Positions 43,880 through 58,860 of a stretch of DNA of 64,000 bases are shown piece by piece. The stretch's first letter is position 1, and the number at the start of each line of letters is the position of its first letter. This DNA comes from Brachionus plicatilis (lineage: Eukaryota; Rotifera; Eurotatoria; Ploima; Brachionidae): contig QEOQ01000626.1 in the NCBI GenBank assembly GCA_010279815.1, forward strand, positions 1,000,671-1,064,670, given 5' to 3'. The notes beneath the pieces are model-generated. The model searched no databases, was not told the DNA's origin, and was given only the letters and a program-made list of their open reading frames with translations. A program made the translations under genes and the position numbers.

Positions 43880-44600
43880 CTCGCACTGAAAGTTGTTTTC
43901 TTAATGACATGGTCAATCAGTATTAGGAATGAGAACACACCCTGGCCTGACTCCTGTACACAAGCTCTCAGATTGTCCTTTTTCCAGAATCACGCTACAA
44001 CCGAAGCCATAAGAAATTAATATGGCTCACAAGGTTTCTCTGTGTATGCTATCAAAGGCTTTTCTGAAGTCAATGAAGTTAAGATACAGGAGGTTTTCCA
44101 TTCCAGACTTTGGTCTATGATGTTCCTAACTGCAAATATCTGGTCTATGCATCCTTTACCTCGTCTAATTTCTGCTTGTTCTTCTCTAAGTATAACATCC
44201 AAGGAGTTCTTGATTCTTTCCAGTATTATGCTGCAGAACGCCTTGCTTGCTACTTGCAGTGTTATTCCTCGCCAATTGTCACAGCTCATTTTGTTACCTT
44301 TCTTAGGGAATTTGACTATTAGGCCTTTTGACCAGTCCTCTGGTATGATTTCTTGACGCCATATCTTGAAGAGGTCTTGCAATTTCCCTATTGTGATTCT
44401 ACCGTCAGCTTTCAACATTTCTGCCGTGACTCCGTGCATACCCGGGGATTTTCTGTTCTTCAGAGCTTTAGTCACAACTTCTATTTATTTTTGGCTTGGA
44501 ACTTGTGTGTTAATATCGAGTTCAGTATTAGCTAGTTCAGTTTATAAAGACTCGTCTATTTGGAACTTCTCTGAAGTGCTCTACCCATCTTCAAAAGTCA
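43880..44600 (-). pseudogene. Non-LTR retrotransposon reverse transcriptase remnant
   Basis: The minus-strand frame from 44475 contains KALKNRKSPGMHGVTAEMLK, then IPEDWSKGLIVKFPKKGNKM and NWRGITL, and later GCIDQIFAVRNIID, all typical of the LINE reverse transcriptase fingers. After a frameshift, NFIDFRKAFDSIHRETL (motif A) and TGVRPGCVL (motif B) follow. The YxDD region and endonuclease are missing. Frame-breaking stops lie on both sides. Its GC content is higher than that of the flanks. It abuts the MULE remnant. Confidence 0.8.
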
Positions 44601-45656
44601 AATATGAATTCAAAAAAGTGATATTAAGTTATACTTAAATTAAACACTGTAAATAGGTTTTACACATATGATTTTGGATTAATGAAAAAATAAATTTTCA
44701 AAATAAAAACGCTTTTTAATTATTTTACCACCTATTATTTAAGTAAAACTACATTAAAACAAAACAAATGCCTTCTTGGTTATACTGCACTTATATTTCA
44801 TAATGAGTTTGGACTTTTTGAACAGATAAAATTTAAACTAACTTTTTTTTACTTTACTTTCAAAAATTATTAAAACTTATTTATTATTATTATTTTATGA
44901 AAACGATTTTTTTAATTTAAATAAAATAGAAAATATTTGATAGATAAAAAACATCTTTTATTAATGACAAGTTATAAGTAATTTTTGATTTTAAATGTTA
45001 TTCTAGAAGAATATTTTAAGAGTAAACACTCGATGTTAAACCATACTTTTTTACCTGAAAATCTCTGAAAAATGTTATTCTTTAAAAATTATGTACAGTT
45101 CATGGGTATGCTTTAAATGGTTAGCTAAAAATGAAAATATGTCTATACATCTAATTTTTAAATAAAAATGTTAATATTTATTTTTTTTAAGATTGTTTTT
45201 GAGCATGAAAGTTTGCCTCTGTGTGTATAATAAACTTAATTTTAAACAAAACACAAATTAGGTAAATAACTGTATTTTAAATTTTCAAATTTTCAAACAA
45301 ATATTTTGATTTTGCCATGGGAATTAAAATTAATTAAGTTGATATATGCACTTTAAATTCGTAAGACCTATTTTATTTATAAAAATCAAAGATAAAATTG
45401 ATATTTTTTTCAATTTTTATTATTCAAGGTTTAAATATTAGAAAATTGATGTAAACTTAAAAAAAAAAAATATCTTCAAATATTCAATTAATCTTCAAAA
45501 TTTAATAGTCTAAATTACAAAATAAATAAATTAGTTGGTTGATGTAAGAAAAAAAAAAGTTAAAATAGATTTTATTCCTTTAAAATCGTTTTATTTCGGC
45601 TTTAGGCTAATCACCAGTATAAAACACATTTTTTCATAAAAAAAAAAGTGCTGCTT
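44601..45656. other. Intergenic
   Basis: AT-rich and non-coding. Nothing specific is seen before the 3' end of the RB1CC1 homologue. Confidence 0.4.
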
Positions 45657-48600
45657 TTAAAAAAGATTGTAAGGCTTGAGCTTTACTCGATAAAATCGGG
45701 TACCACCCGGCACTTTAAACCGATTGTTTTCCTAAAATAAAAAAAAAATTAAAAATAAATTAAAATATATAAAAAATTTAAATCACTTTTCTAGCAACAC
45801 AAAACTCCTTGACTAAAACTTTCCCTACAAACCACTGGGGCTGTTTTTCTGCATTGAACATATTGAGCTCCGAGCAGTCAGCGCCCATGTTGTCGACTTG
45901 GACCGAATTTAGAATGGACTGAGTCGGTTGACTTTCGTCTTGGCTAGGTGCGATCTCATTCAAATGCACAATATCAGACTGGTCGTTTTGTGGCGACGAA
46001 GAGTACTGACTGGTGCCAATAGTGTTCAATTTGCTTCCTGAATTGTTTGCTTTGATACAAAGTTTATGCTCGAAATTTTTGAACACTGCCGAGTACACAA
46101 AGTGGATATAATTGGAAGTTTTGTGCACAACTCGGTAAGAGCCATGCTCTTCGGAATAAACAGCCATAACCAAATCTTCCAAATTGCACGAGTTAATTTG
46201 AATTGTTTCATAGAAATTGTTGGTCACTGGCAAAGTGTGAAACATGTCCAGTTGTTTTTTCAGCTCGTTTATTTTTTCCTGCAGCATGAGCTCCTTTAGC
46301 TTTGAATTGGTCTCTGTTTGGTCACAGTTTAACAATTCATGAGTTATTCTATTAGTGTCTATTTCGGCATCTAGTGTCGGATTAGTGTGACACGATAATT
46401 TTATATTCAACTTTTTAATCTCTAGTTCCAGACTAGTTATTTTTTCAATGTAATTTGTTTGCTTTTTGTGTAATTCCTCAATTTTTTTATCTTTTGCCAA
46501 AACAACGCGATTTATGGCTTCGTTAAACTTAACTTGATTTTCAGCGTTATTGTTTTGCTTGATTTTGGCCAATTTGGCATTCTGATTCTGTCTGAACTTG
46601 TCGATTTTATTCTTTAGTTGATTGACAAAATTTTGATCCAAATCAGGCACAATTTGCTCGGTGCCATTTTCGTCCAAAAAGTGTCCAACTTGCTCAACAA
46701 CTTTTTCATAGAATTGTTTTTTGCTAGTCTCATCGACTTCGGCAACCATTTTGTTGCATTCAGCCAACTTGGTCAAATAGTCATTCATATTTTTCTGATA
46801 GTCATGGACCATGGTCTTGGTTTCGTTAAAATTTTTGCGCAAATTTTCGATTGTTTCCTTTAATTCGGAATTTTTTTTGCTCAAATTGGACAGATGCTCG
46901 TCTTGGTTTAAGCTTGGGTTTAGGATAAAATTTGTCAAGCTATTCATTTGTTTAAGCTCATTGCCAGATTCATTGGTAACCTTGTACTTTGATTGAGCAG
47001 TATTTAATTCGATATTAAGCTCCTTGAGAAAATAGGATTCATTTTGGAAATTGATTGAAGAGTTGACCTGAATTGTGGATGCACTGGATCCAGTGGCGGA
47101 TGATGATGGCGATGTTTGAGGAGAAAAAGACTCGCAAGATGATAGCAAAGGTGATCCAGCCGAATAGGACTCATTTGTCCTAAGAACATTCATTATTTCG
47201 GCCTCTATTTGACCAACTTCGATTTCATCTATTGGCGCAAGGTTTTCATCAACGCTAAGTCTTAATTCACTCTTAAATAAAAATAAATAAACAAAATATT
47301 TTTTTTATTTATTTAAAACAGAAATTAAAAAAGAGTTTCTAATTAAAGGCTAAAATAAATTCAGTATTTTATTTGTTGAGACATTTGTCTATATCTTAAT
47401 TCAGAATCTAAATAATGATTATTACAGTGCAGATAATGCAGAAATAAAATGTGGAATATTCAGACAGAATGTAAAAAAAAAATATTCTAATAATAGAAAA
47501 TTTGAGTTTGATTTTCAAATTTTATTGAAAATTTGACAATATATTTAAATTTGAATAATATTAAAATCTTAATTTAGTAGCTGACCTTTTCTGATTTGAA
47601 CTTAGAAAATTCTTAACATGCTAAACAATTTCTAATGAAATATTTATTAATACATTTGGTTTAATTATTTAGGTTTGATTCACAAAAAATGTCGAAATAA
47701 CATTGAAAAAGTGCGATGTTTCAAATATTTTTTTCAGTTTCAAATAAATAAATTAATATTGCAGGCATGAAATACTTGTTTTTTTATAAATTTTGACTTT
47801 GGACTTGTGCTATGATGATATTTAAGAAAATATTTGAAGTTTAAAAAAACTATCTACGCTCTGTTTTCCATTTTTTATAAATTGAGTATTTGTTAATATG
47901 CGTCAAACGAACTTCAATTATCACTTAAGTCAAGATTAAAAAAAAAACAAAGGTTTTTGGGTCGATTAGGTGAACTATGGTTCATCTTTTAGTAGAACAA
48001 TTCATGTTGCCAAATTAAAGTAGAGAGGGCATTTGGGTATTTTTGATTGTTAAAAGGGTAATACCAGGTCAACTAGATCAGAACAAATGCTATTTCTAAG
48101 GCTCCTTCAAATAAAACAAAAAAATTATTAGCTTGAATTGTTTATTTTTATATCAGCATCGAGAATTATTCAAAACTTGATCGCAAAATATGTGAACTAT
48201 GGTTCACCAAACCGACTAGATCGAGTTTTTCAACGATTGAATATTAATTGAAATCTAAATGAATAATTTATCTTTTTTTTCATTTAATTTTATCTTAACT
48301 TTATTTGGCATTGTGAATTTTGGTACAAAAAACAAAAACAAAATATTGAAAATGCCAAAGCTTAAGTTCTGACGGACCAAAACATGTTCTGTAAATTGTA
48401 GCAACTGATACATCCTTTATACCACCAATAAACTGATTCTGCAGAATTCTGCAAAATTCAGAAAACTTTGAATTTTAGTACAAAAAACAAAAATAAAATA
48501 TAAAAAACGCCAAAAATTTAATCTGGACCGACTAAAACATGTTCTGTAAATTGTAGCAACTTATACATCCATCCATCTGTACCACCACTTAGAGTTAAAT

Positions 48601-51600
48601 TGGATTTTTAACATAATATAATATCCCAAATTCACAATTTTCTGAATCTTGCAGATTTATTGCAGAGTTTTGCAGAATCAGTATATTGGTGGTACAAAGG
48701 ATGTTTCAGCTGCTACAATTAACAGAACATGTTTAGGTCTTTTAGAACATAAGCTTTGGCATTTTTAATATTTTTTTTATGTTTTTTGTACCATAATTCA
48801 CAATTCCCTTTATTTTTAATTTTTTTGTTTCATTTATTTTATTTTGGAGGTTGGTAAAGGTATAGATAAACAAATCAATAAATAATTTAAAAGTTAAAAA
48901 ACGAATTTTTAATATTTTTTTCAAATTTCTAAATAAAAATTAAACTCATTCTATTTCATTAAATTTTTAATTTCAAATATGAAAATGCTTGCAATTTCTT
49001 AAAATTATTTTTTTATTCGAAACTGAAAAAAATATTTGAAACATTGCACTTTTTCAATGTTATTTCAACATTGGATACATTTTGTGATTCAAACACAAAA
49101 AATTAAACCATATAGTAATATAAATAAAGGGTCTCCCTTACCACCACACTCTCAATTCTTTTCAGATTTTTTAATCTAGTCCCACTTGCTTGATGACTCA
49201 ACAAATATTCTAATCAATCAAAAATTTATTCTAATTGTATTAATTCAGTTTAAAATTAAAATTAAATAATGAATGGAATTTTATGAGAAATATTAATTAT
49301 TGTGTGACACAACTTTTTAAAGCTAAAAGGGGACGTTTCTCAAATGCGAGCAAAACCTTAAACAAATAAAAACATTAGGAGAATTATAGTAATAAAATTT
49401 TCTTTAAAGATTATTTTTTTATAAATTTATCCTAAAAATATTTTTGCTTCAATAAAAAATTAAATTTCTTATAATCAATTATGAATTCACTAAGACACAA
49501 TCTATGTGTGTTGATCAAGCAAAATAAAATTTATTAAATATCATCTTTTTAACATCAAAACACACTCCACTTATGTGCCATTCGAGTCGCAAGCTCATCG
49601 AAATTTGAGTGTGTTTTGGTCAAGCTCTAGTGTTTTGAACAAAAATTCAAAATTAATTACAAATGTGAGAATCAAATTTCTTATTTAATTTTTATTTAAA
49701 AATGAAATTTAAAAATGTTTATATCATTTAAATTTGCTTTGATTTATTTACTAAGTATAGATAAGTTGCGGAAGTTAATAACCAAATTTTCCAATTTTAG
49801 ACTATTTAATTCTGAAGCTAGGTTTAGGGGATAAATTGAACATTTCTCCTGATGAAATTTACAAAACCATTTTTTAACTTAATTAAAATTTTAATTTTTT
49901 AATTTTTCGTTTAGGTCTTTTTCGTCCGCTTTGTAAAATTTTATCGATATAATCAATAATTTTAGAATATTTTCAACTTGTAAACTAGACTTGATACAAA
50001 AAATTTAATATGTTCAAAATAAGTTATGTAGCTTTTCAAACAAACATTTTGATAACTTAATAAGTTGAATTAATTTTTAATTAAAAAGTAAATTTTAGCT
50101 TTCTTTCTTTAATTAAACTTTTAATTTATTATTTGAAGATTGATTAAAAACAGTTAATACTAATTTAGAATTCCAAGTTTTCTTCGATGCTCATAAAATT
50201 TTAAAATATTTAATTAAATTTTTTTGTTTATTTTTTTTAAATTAAAATTATTAAAACAAATTTTTCTAAGATAAAAAAGATGCGACTGTGTAAACGTGGA
50301 ATACTGTAATAAAATAACCCTCTAATTTTTTTTATTTAATTTTAAAAGAAAATTAAAATTATTTAAATACTTGAAATGCATCTTTTTTTTAAGATTTAGA
50401 AAATTTCTATTTGTAATTATTTTACCGTTAACTATTAATAAACCAATTATGAATGTCCCTCACTCTCAGATGAAAATAATTCAGAACTTTTTCTCCTAAA
50501 TTTTGAGAATCTAAATAAAAAAGATAAAATAAAAAATTTTAAATTTCCTACCATTAATGGCTCAAATTGTTCATTCAATGATGGAAATAAAATGTTCAAA
50601 ATAAAATGCTGATTGAGCGACTTAGTTTTCAGGTGAAACAATTTTCTTTGATTGAGCTCATTTTCGTATAGTTTGCTAATAAGATCGTGGACCAATTTAG
50701 CAAATTGGTTGTAGCTTTTGGCAAATTCAATTCTTCGCATAGTCTCTTTCATTGAATAGACATAGACATAAGGCGCTTTTTGCAATTGTTCCATTAGTTT
50801 TAGTCGGATACTCAAACGTTTTAGTTGTTTGAAAAATATTTGTATCCGAAAATCGTAGTCAGCTACTCTTTTTTGTATTTGCATAATCCATCTGAATAAA
50901 TTTTGTTTAATTAAAAAAAAAAATTAATTTTTTTAATATTTAAATACTGGAGTCTAGAATGGACAACTTTGATTAATTCAAGTTTGGCTTTGTTTATTTT
51001 GGTGGCTATTTCGACCATTTTAGAATGAGTGCTTTTTAAAATTTCAAGCTGAGCTACATGAGCTTTGCACAAGTCTTTGAGCACCGATTCATCTCTAAGA
51101 CTAGTGGCTCTTTCATAATTTGCTCTAAAAGTCTTTAAATTTAAAAAAGATAAATTATTTATTTAAACCAAAAAATCTTATTTACTTCGGCTATTTCATT
51201 TTGACCAAAGAGCAAACGATTTGATTCATCCAGAAGATTTTTAAGGTCTTCCAATCTTTTGGTCAAACCTTCGATCTCTCTTAGCTGTGAATTTTCTTCC
51301 ACTTGGCACATCATTTCATTTATTTCATGATTTAGCTCGTTCCATCTTTGACTTTTTTCAAAATTTTCCAAGATTTCTCTGGTCTCATCTACTACTATTT
51401 CCAGTCGGTTTTTGACATCGGTTGATTTAATCCAGTCTAATAAGCTCATATCCTTTGCTAAATAACTGGCAGTGTTTTTAGAATTTAAATTTTCGTTCAA
51501 ATTGGCCAAGTTATTGATCGATTGAGTAGATGTACTGTTAAATATATCTTCGGATTTGTTTCTTGTCAACTGAACCTTAGTCGGAGTATTGTTCAACATA

Positions 51601-53476
51601 TTTTTTATTTTGTGCATTGAACTATTAGGCTCGTTTGTTTTGGTTGAATCGATAGTGGACGGTTTGTTTGACAAAAGTGTCGAGAGGAGACGGGTTTTAG
51701 ATAAAACATCAAGATACTTATTCATACTTAAAATAATTATTTTATTTTACTAAATTTTAAACATTTTGATTTTACTATTTAAATAAGGCAAAAAAGAATT
51801 TATTAGCCATTTGACTTTATGGTTTTGTGTAACTTTAGATTAATTTAAAGATTTTTTTCACAAGGAAATGTTAAAGATAAAATTTCAAAAAGTAAATGAA
51901 ATCACTAGATTTATTTTTAATATTATTGTCAAATTTTTAATTTTCAATATTTTTAAAAACCAAAATTTATTAAAACTAAAAAATTAAAATTTAAAAATTA
52001 AAAATTTAAATTTCAATTAATGACTCCTTTTTTTATTGAATAAAGTTGAAGAAATTAAATTTGTATTATTTAACTGTAATTAAATATTTTTTATATATTT
52101 TTATTCTGAAGGAGTATTATATAGGAGCTTACAAAAATAAAAAAAATAATTAATAAAAATATTTTGTTGTGACATAAAAAAATCATAAAAAAGTTAATTT
52201 TCAAATAAAATAAATTATCTCAAGTGTTGTAGAAAATTTTATGCTCTTTCAGAATATAAATAATTTTATTAAAATATATTTTAATTTTATCATTGAATAC
52301 TTGGAATAACTACAAATTTTTAAAGGGTTAGTTATTTTTGACCCCTAGGTATAATTTTTTTTTTGAGACTCCCGAAAAAAATGAAATTTAGAGTTTCTAT
52401 CGACATAGTTTACTAATTTAAAGTCAAACATTATAAATTCAGATAGCGCTTTAGTTTTGAATTTCCTGAACTTTATAAAGACTTTTTATAAAATTTAAGA
52501 GCCATTGATAAAACTTTCTTTCCTACAACTTTGTGAGCATGACGTAATTTTTGTTTTCTTATAAAAAACTTTATAATTTTTTTAGCTTGTGAATTCAATT
52601 TTTTTAATGAAATAATGTGAGTTTATATTCAATAAAATGGAAAAAACTAAAAAGAAAAAAATCACGTCAACTTACTTTTTCATTAAATTTTTATAATTAT
52701 TTACATTATTAGAATAGAAATCGAATTTTTCTCGCACTGCTTGTTCTTTTTTGCGAAAGGAACTTAAAAAAAACAAACATTGAATCAAAATTAAAATTTT
52801 TTTAATTTAAAAAGTAACCTTATAAAATCATCAAGATTGGCAATTAGAGCCAAATAGCCCTGATATTGCCAATATTGTTCATCGTATAATGATTGACACA
52901 ACTTATGCAGATTTTTATCAAAATCATTCACTTTCTAATAATAAAATAAAATTAGAAAAAATAAAATTTAATTATCATTTTAAATTTTAACCAACAATTG
53001 CTAGTTGATATCTATTATGCAAAGTCTGAAAGCTGGGTTTAAGTAAAAGCGCGGCGTTTATTTCCTGCTTCAATTCGTCAAAGCTCAATGAATCCAATGG
53101 AGTTTGTACCAAAGGTGGTTCTCGTCTTTCCACATTCGCTTTATCAATTAAATAAATCGGACTTTCTTCCTAATTATCAAAATAAAGTTAGTTTTAAATA
53201 ATTTTTTTTAATTTTTGCCTACGCATCCAAAACCAAAGCCGTAAAATTTACGTTGACAATCATCTAATACCTCACCACCGCTGATCAACATTATCTGCTT
53301 GGATTTTTCTATTTTGAACTGCTTTTCAATCACTGATGACAAAGAACCAACACTAAAATTAGCCGACTTTTTTTTATTTTTATTCTAAAATTTAAAATAT
53401 AAACTTACTTTTCAATTCCATCGGCAAAATCAAAAATGTGCCGATTGCCCGTATCGATACGGCAGACATAAATCAT
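45657..53476 (-). CDS. RB1CC1: RB1CC1/FIP200 autophagy scaffold homologue
   Basis: Clear exons: 53409-53476, 53223-53352, 52996-53169, 52819-52934, 52676-52762, 51186-51726, 50948-51132, 50552-50891, then 45787-47271 and 45657-45731. The N-terminus has a ubiquitin-like start (VCRIDTGNRHIFDFADGIEK). The ATG17-like part holds QYWQYQGYLALIANLDDF, the landmark SLLDWIKSTDVKNRLE and RDESVLKDLCKAHVAQLEIL. The 45.8-47.3 kb exon is a long coiled coil. It is followed by the Claw domain (LEDLVMAVYSEEHGSYRVVH, WFVGKVLVKEFCVARK, NNRFKVPGGTRFYRV). FIP200 scaffolds the ULK1 autophagy-initiation complex; the Claw binds cargo receptors. Joints close in frame except between 50552 and 47271, a 3.3 kb stretch holding a transposon, where further exons may be missing. 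Confidence 0.9.
47657..49111. mobile_element. 1.45-kb inverted-repeat element in RB1CC1 intron
   Basis: The arms at 47657-47775 and 48981-49111 are inverted copies: TGGTTTAATT ends, AATAACATTGAAAAAGTGCG, then ATGTTTCAAATATTTTTTTC. A third, single arm lies at 63415-63562. The interior holds two near-palindromes GTGAACTATGGTTCA (47971 and 48190) and the nested FB1 element. No transposase is seen. Confidence 0.6.
48307..48807. mobile_element. Foldback element, family FB1, copy 2
   Basis: It begins GGCATTGTGAATTTTGGTAC and ends TACCATAATTCACAATTCC. The internal words ACATGTTCTGTAAATTGTAG and GGTGGTACAAAGGATGTTTC, with TTCTGCAGAATTCTGCA nearby, recur in both orientations. It is nested within the larger inverted-repeat element and is a sister of 21997-22454. 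Confidence 0.65.
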
Positions 53477-56054
53477 GTTTAGTATTTAAAAAACAATTTT
53501 GCTCTCAAAAGCCGCTAGACTCGTGCGTGGTTTTTTGGCAAAATGTAAATGAGTCTATTGAGTTCTAAACTCTGGACAAAAATAACTCAAATTGCAAACA
53601 AAAAATTTTAATATCTTTTTTAGAAATTTTTATTTTTTTATTTAGTAATTTTTTAAATAAAATTATAATTTTTGATGTCTCTTAGAATGGGATTGAATTA
53701 TATTTTAGATAAATTATAAATAGTAAAAAAATAATAATTTGAATTAAAAAAATTCGCAATTGAAACAAACGAAAAGCAAAAAAAGAATAATGAAATAATG
53801 AAATGTTTTATTTTGAATAATTTCAAAATAATTGCTCGAAATTATGCTCGAAATAAATGCTCATTTGCAATTCTCATGCAAGTATGAATTCATTCCAGAA
53901 TATTTCAGGCAAAATAGATATTATCTTTTTTTTGATCAAACTTTCAAAAATTAATTTACTTTAATTGATCAATTATTTTTAGGTGCAAAATTTCGAGTCA
54001 CAAATTGTTTACGGTCATAATAAACATGAATTTATTTTAATTTTCTAAACCACGAGATTTTTTTGATAATTGTTAAGTTTAAAAAATTTAATTAATATTG
54101 ATTATTGGGCTAAGTCTAGTCTTGTAGCAATCATAATAAGTTTGAGGCAACAAAAATTAATAAGAGACTTGAATTAATTCGAATGTTTTGTAAAAATATA
54201 ACGCTCGATAAATTTTTGAACATGCTATTCTGTATAGGGCGAATCGAAAATAGTTTTGATAAATTAATTTTTTTCTATTTTGAAAATAAAATTCTTAAAA
54301 ATATTTTTTTTAATCAGAATTATTTTAAACAATTCAGTATTGATTAAAGAATAAAAACTCTAAATTTTGATTTTTTTCTCAAATTTTATTTAAATTATCT
54401 GAAATGAATTGTAATTATTATTTATTTATTTGTACTAAGCTAATTAATTATATCAATATTATTAAATTTAAAGACGCCTCTTGAGTCATATAGAAAACTT
54501 AGAATAAAAATCATAATAATCAATCTTGAACCATTATAAATTTTCATTCACAGCACAACATTAGATTGTGATACTGAAATATTTTTGTTTAACAATAGAA
54601 GATCCAATTTATTTTTTGACCATCAAATTATGTAATTATCACTTTATTTTTTCTTATTTTTTTATTTTGATTTTTTTTTTAATCTGAAGGAACTTTAGCT
54701 CTGTACAGATATACAAATAAATAAATAATAATATAAAAAAAGATTTTCATTTAATTATTCTTTAAAAATTTTTGTCATGAAATTATTTTACAATATTTTT
54801 AAACAATAAAAAAAATTTTCGTGTTTCATTTTCGAAATAAAATTCTTAAAATTTACGTTATTTAATGTTGTCCTTATCCTGAAAAAAATTCAAAAATTTA
54901 TTTACGAAAAAAACATGATTTTTAAACTTAAGTACACTTATTTTCAACGTTTTAAAAACTATCTGGGAAGATTTTTAAAATGTAATAAATTTTTTTAAAA
55001 TAAAATATCTTATTTAAGATAAACATTGAAAATACAAATTTATTACTTGCTTTTAAAATGATATCATTCAAAATTTGCAACATGGAGAGTTGAAATAATT
55101 ACAAGTGTATTTTATACATAATTTAGACCCTCTAATAAATATTCCACTTTATTAAACAAGAATTCACTTGATAGTTCTTTAAAAATATATTTAGATGTAA
55201 TATAAGACTATTCTTTGCTTAAAAATTTTGATTTTAAAAAATAAATTTTTGTCTAACTTTGTTAATTTTTAACTAAATTAATTAAAGATTTTCAAAATTT
55301 AAAAATTTCAACTTTATTCAGCAAAATTTTAAGAATATAAAGTTTTTGATAAAATTAACGTAAATTTACGGCACTTAAAAAAAAGAAAATTTTCGCAAAT
55401 TATTAATTTTTAACCTCTTAAAATTTCACAGTATTTTAAGTGAATTGTTGTAAAATAAAGTCAAATAAAGCAAATTAACCTAACTTCTTCATCTAACGCC
55501 ATTGCAGTCTTTTCCGAATTTTCATTTTATTTTTATTGACTTTAGAATCGAATTTTTTTTATCAAAATTGGCCTTATATAATCCCAAAAGTAGAGAAACA
55601 AGGAACTAACACTAAAGAATTGTTTTGGGCATTATAAAAATTTTAAATTCTTTCTTTTAATTCTTTAATATTGTTATCAATAATAATTTATTTAATTAAA
55701 TTAAAAGGCATAAATTGATCTTTGGAAAAAAAGAGGGGGGGGGGGGTTAATGTAAACTAAATCTAAAACAAAATAATAAATTAATATTAATAAATTTTAT
55801 TCAACGCTTAGCAAAAGTGTTCTAGGTATTTTTAGAATTCAGACTTTATTTTTAAACTCTAACGAAGTTATGAATGTACAAAGCAAAAAAACATTCATTA
55901 AGACGCTATGCAAATCGAATACGAAATTTAGCTCAAGCTTTTTTAGTATACCATTTTGCATTGTTTCCTAGAGGGCGTGAAAAACGCATTTATATATAAA
56001 AAAAAATAATTCTTATCACATTTTATTTAGATTTTTTTTCTTATCATTGACAAA
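53477..56054. other. Intergenic between divergent RB1CC1 and PGM genes
   Basis: AT-rich. A single CTGAAGGAACTTTAGCTCTG motif lies at about 54681. A run of 12 G is at 55735-55746. TTTATATATAAAA at about 55989 is a TATA-like candidate for the phosphoglucomutase gene. A TTTTATTTAG before the ATG could be an acceptor of a 5' UTR intron. Confidence 0.4.
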
Positions 56055-57812
<1,758 letters not shown>

Positions 57813-58641
57813 TTGAGACAATTTAAATTTTATCTCGTTTTTAGTTATTAGAGCTAGTTTTATTTTAAAAATAAAATTTTAATTTATTGTTGTTTAAGCA
57901 GATTTTTTTTAGAGAAATACACTTTTTTTAATCAAAATTGACTTTTTTCTTTAATCGTAAAAGTGATTAATTTTGGCATTGCTAATTTCCATACAAAAAT
58001 TCTGATACAAAATTTAAATTCTAATAAAAATATGGGTTTTGTGCTACATTATTTTCTGAATAAGCTTTAAGTTGAAAAAAACATTTTTTAACATTTTTTA
58101 AGTTGAAAAAAACTATGTTTTATTTAACAGTCCAGTTTAAAAGAAAATATTGTATTAGAAATATTTGCCAACGAATTGATTGTTTTTAATCAAATTGTAT
58201 GTAAATTTTGAATTGAAAAAAAATTGCATTGAATTGAAAACCACTTAATTCAAAATTATTTAAGAAGCGATGACTTAATTTTAACATTTAAATAAAATAA
58301 ATTTACAAATTGTAAAAAATAATCATATTTAGAATGGGGATCTATAAAAACATACAAAAAAATATGAAATGAAAAATATAGAATTTTATTAAATATAAAA
58401 ATATCATTATGTAAAAAAATGAAATATTGAAATGTCAATTGTGTAAAAAAACACAATGTAGAATAAAATATTTTAAACTAAAAATCTTTTTGATTTTTTG
58501 ATTTTGTTCTAATTGAACTTTTTTTTTCTTGTTTTTAATTAATTCTTAAAAAAAATTTTAAATTAATGTTTTTTGTCAATTCTCTATTATTTGTCTTCTA
58601 TATTTTATTTTTCTATATATTTTTTTTCTTTGTTTTAATAT

Positions 58642-58860
58642 ACCCTAAATATTTGTCTTTTTAACGCCGCACTAAAAGGCCAAGAATTTGGTTTTGGTGC
58701 CTTGAAAAAAATTGTTTTTTTCGACTTATCATTAAACCAAATTTGAAAATTTCGGAATTTAAATGATATCGTGATCTTAGATTTTTATATTTACAACCAT
58801 AATCATTGAAAATTCATTTTTTTCGAGGCACCCAAACCAAATTCTTAGGCTTAAGTTTAT
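58642..58860 (+). mobile_element. TIR element 'ACCGTAAATATTTG', copy A
   Basis: It begins ACCCTAAATATTTGTCTTTT, with AACGCCGCACTAAAAGGCCA next. The right end is truncated after the inverted 'GAGGCACCCAAACCAAATTC' stretch. A core of about 110 bp (from TCGACTTATCATTAAACC at 58721) is nearly identical to copy B. Confidence 0.65.
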
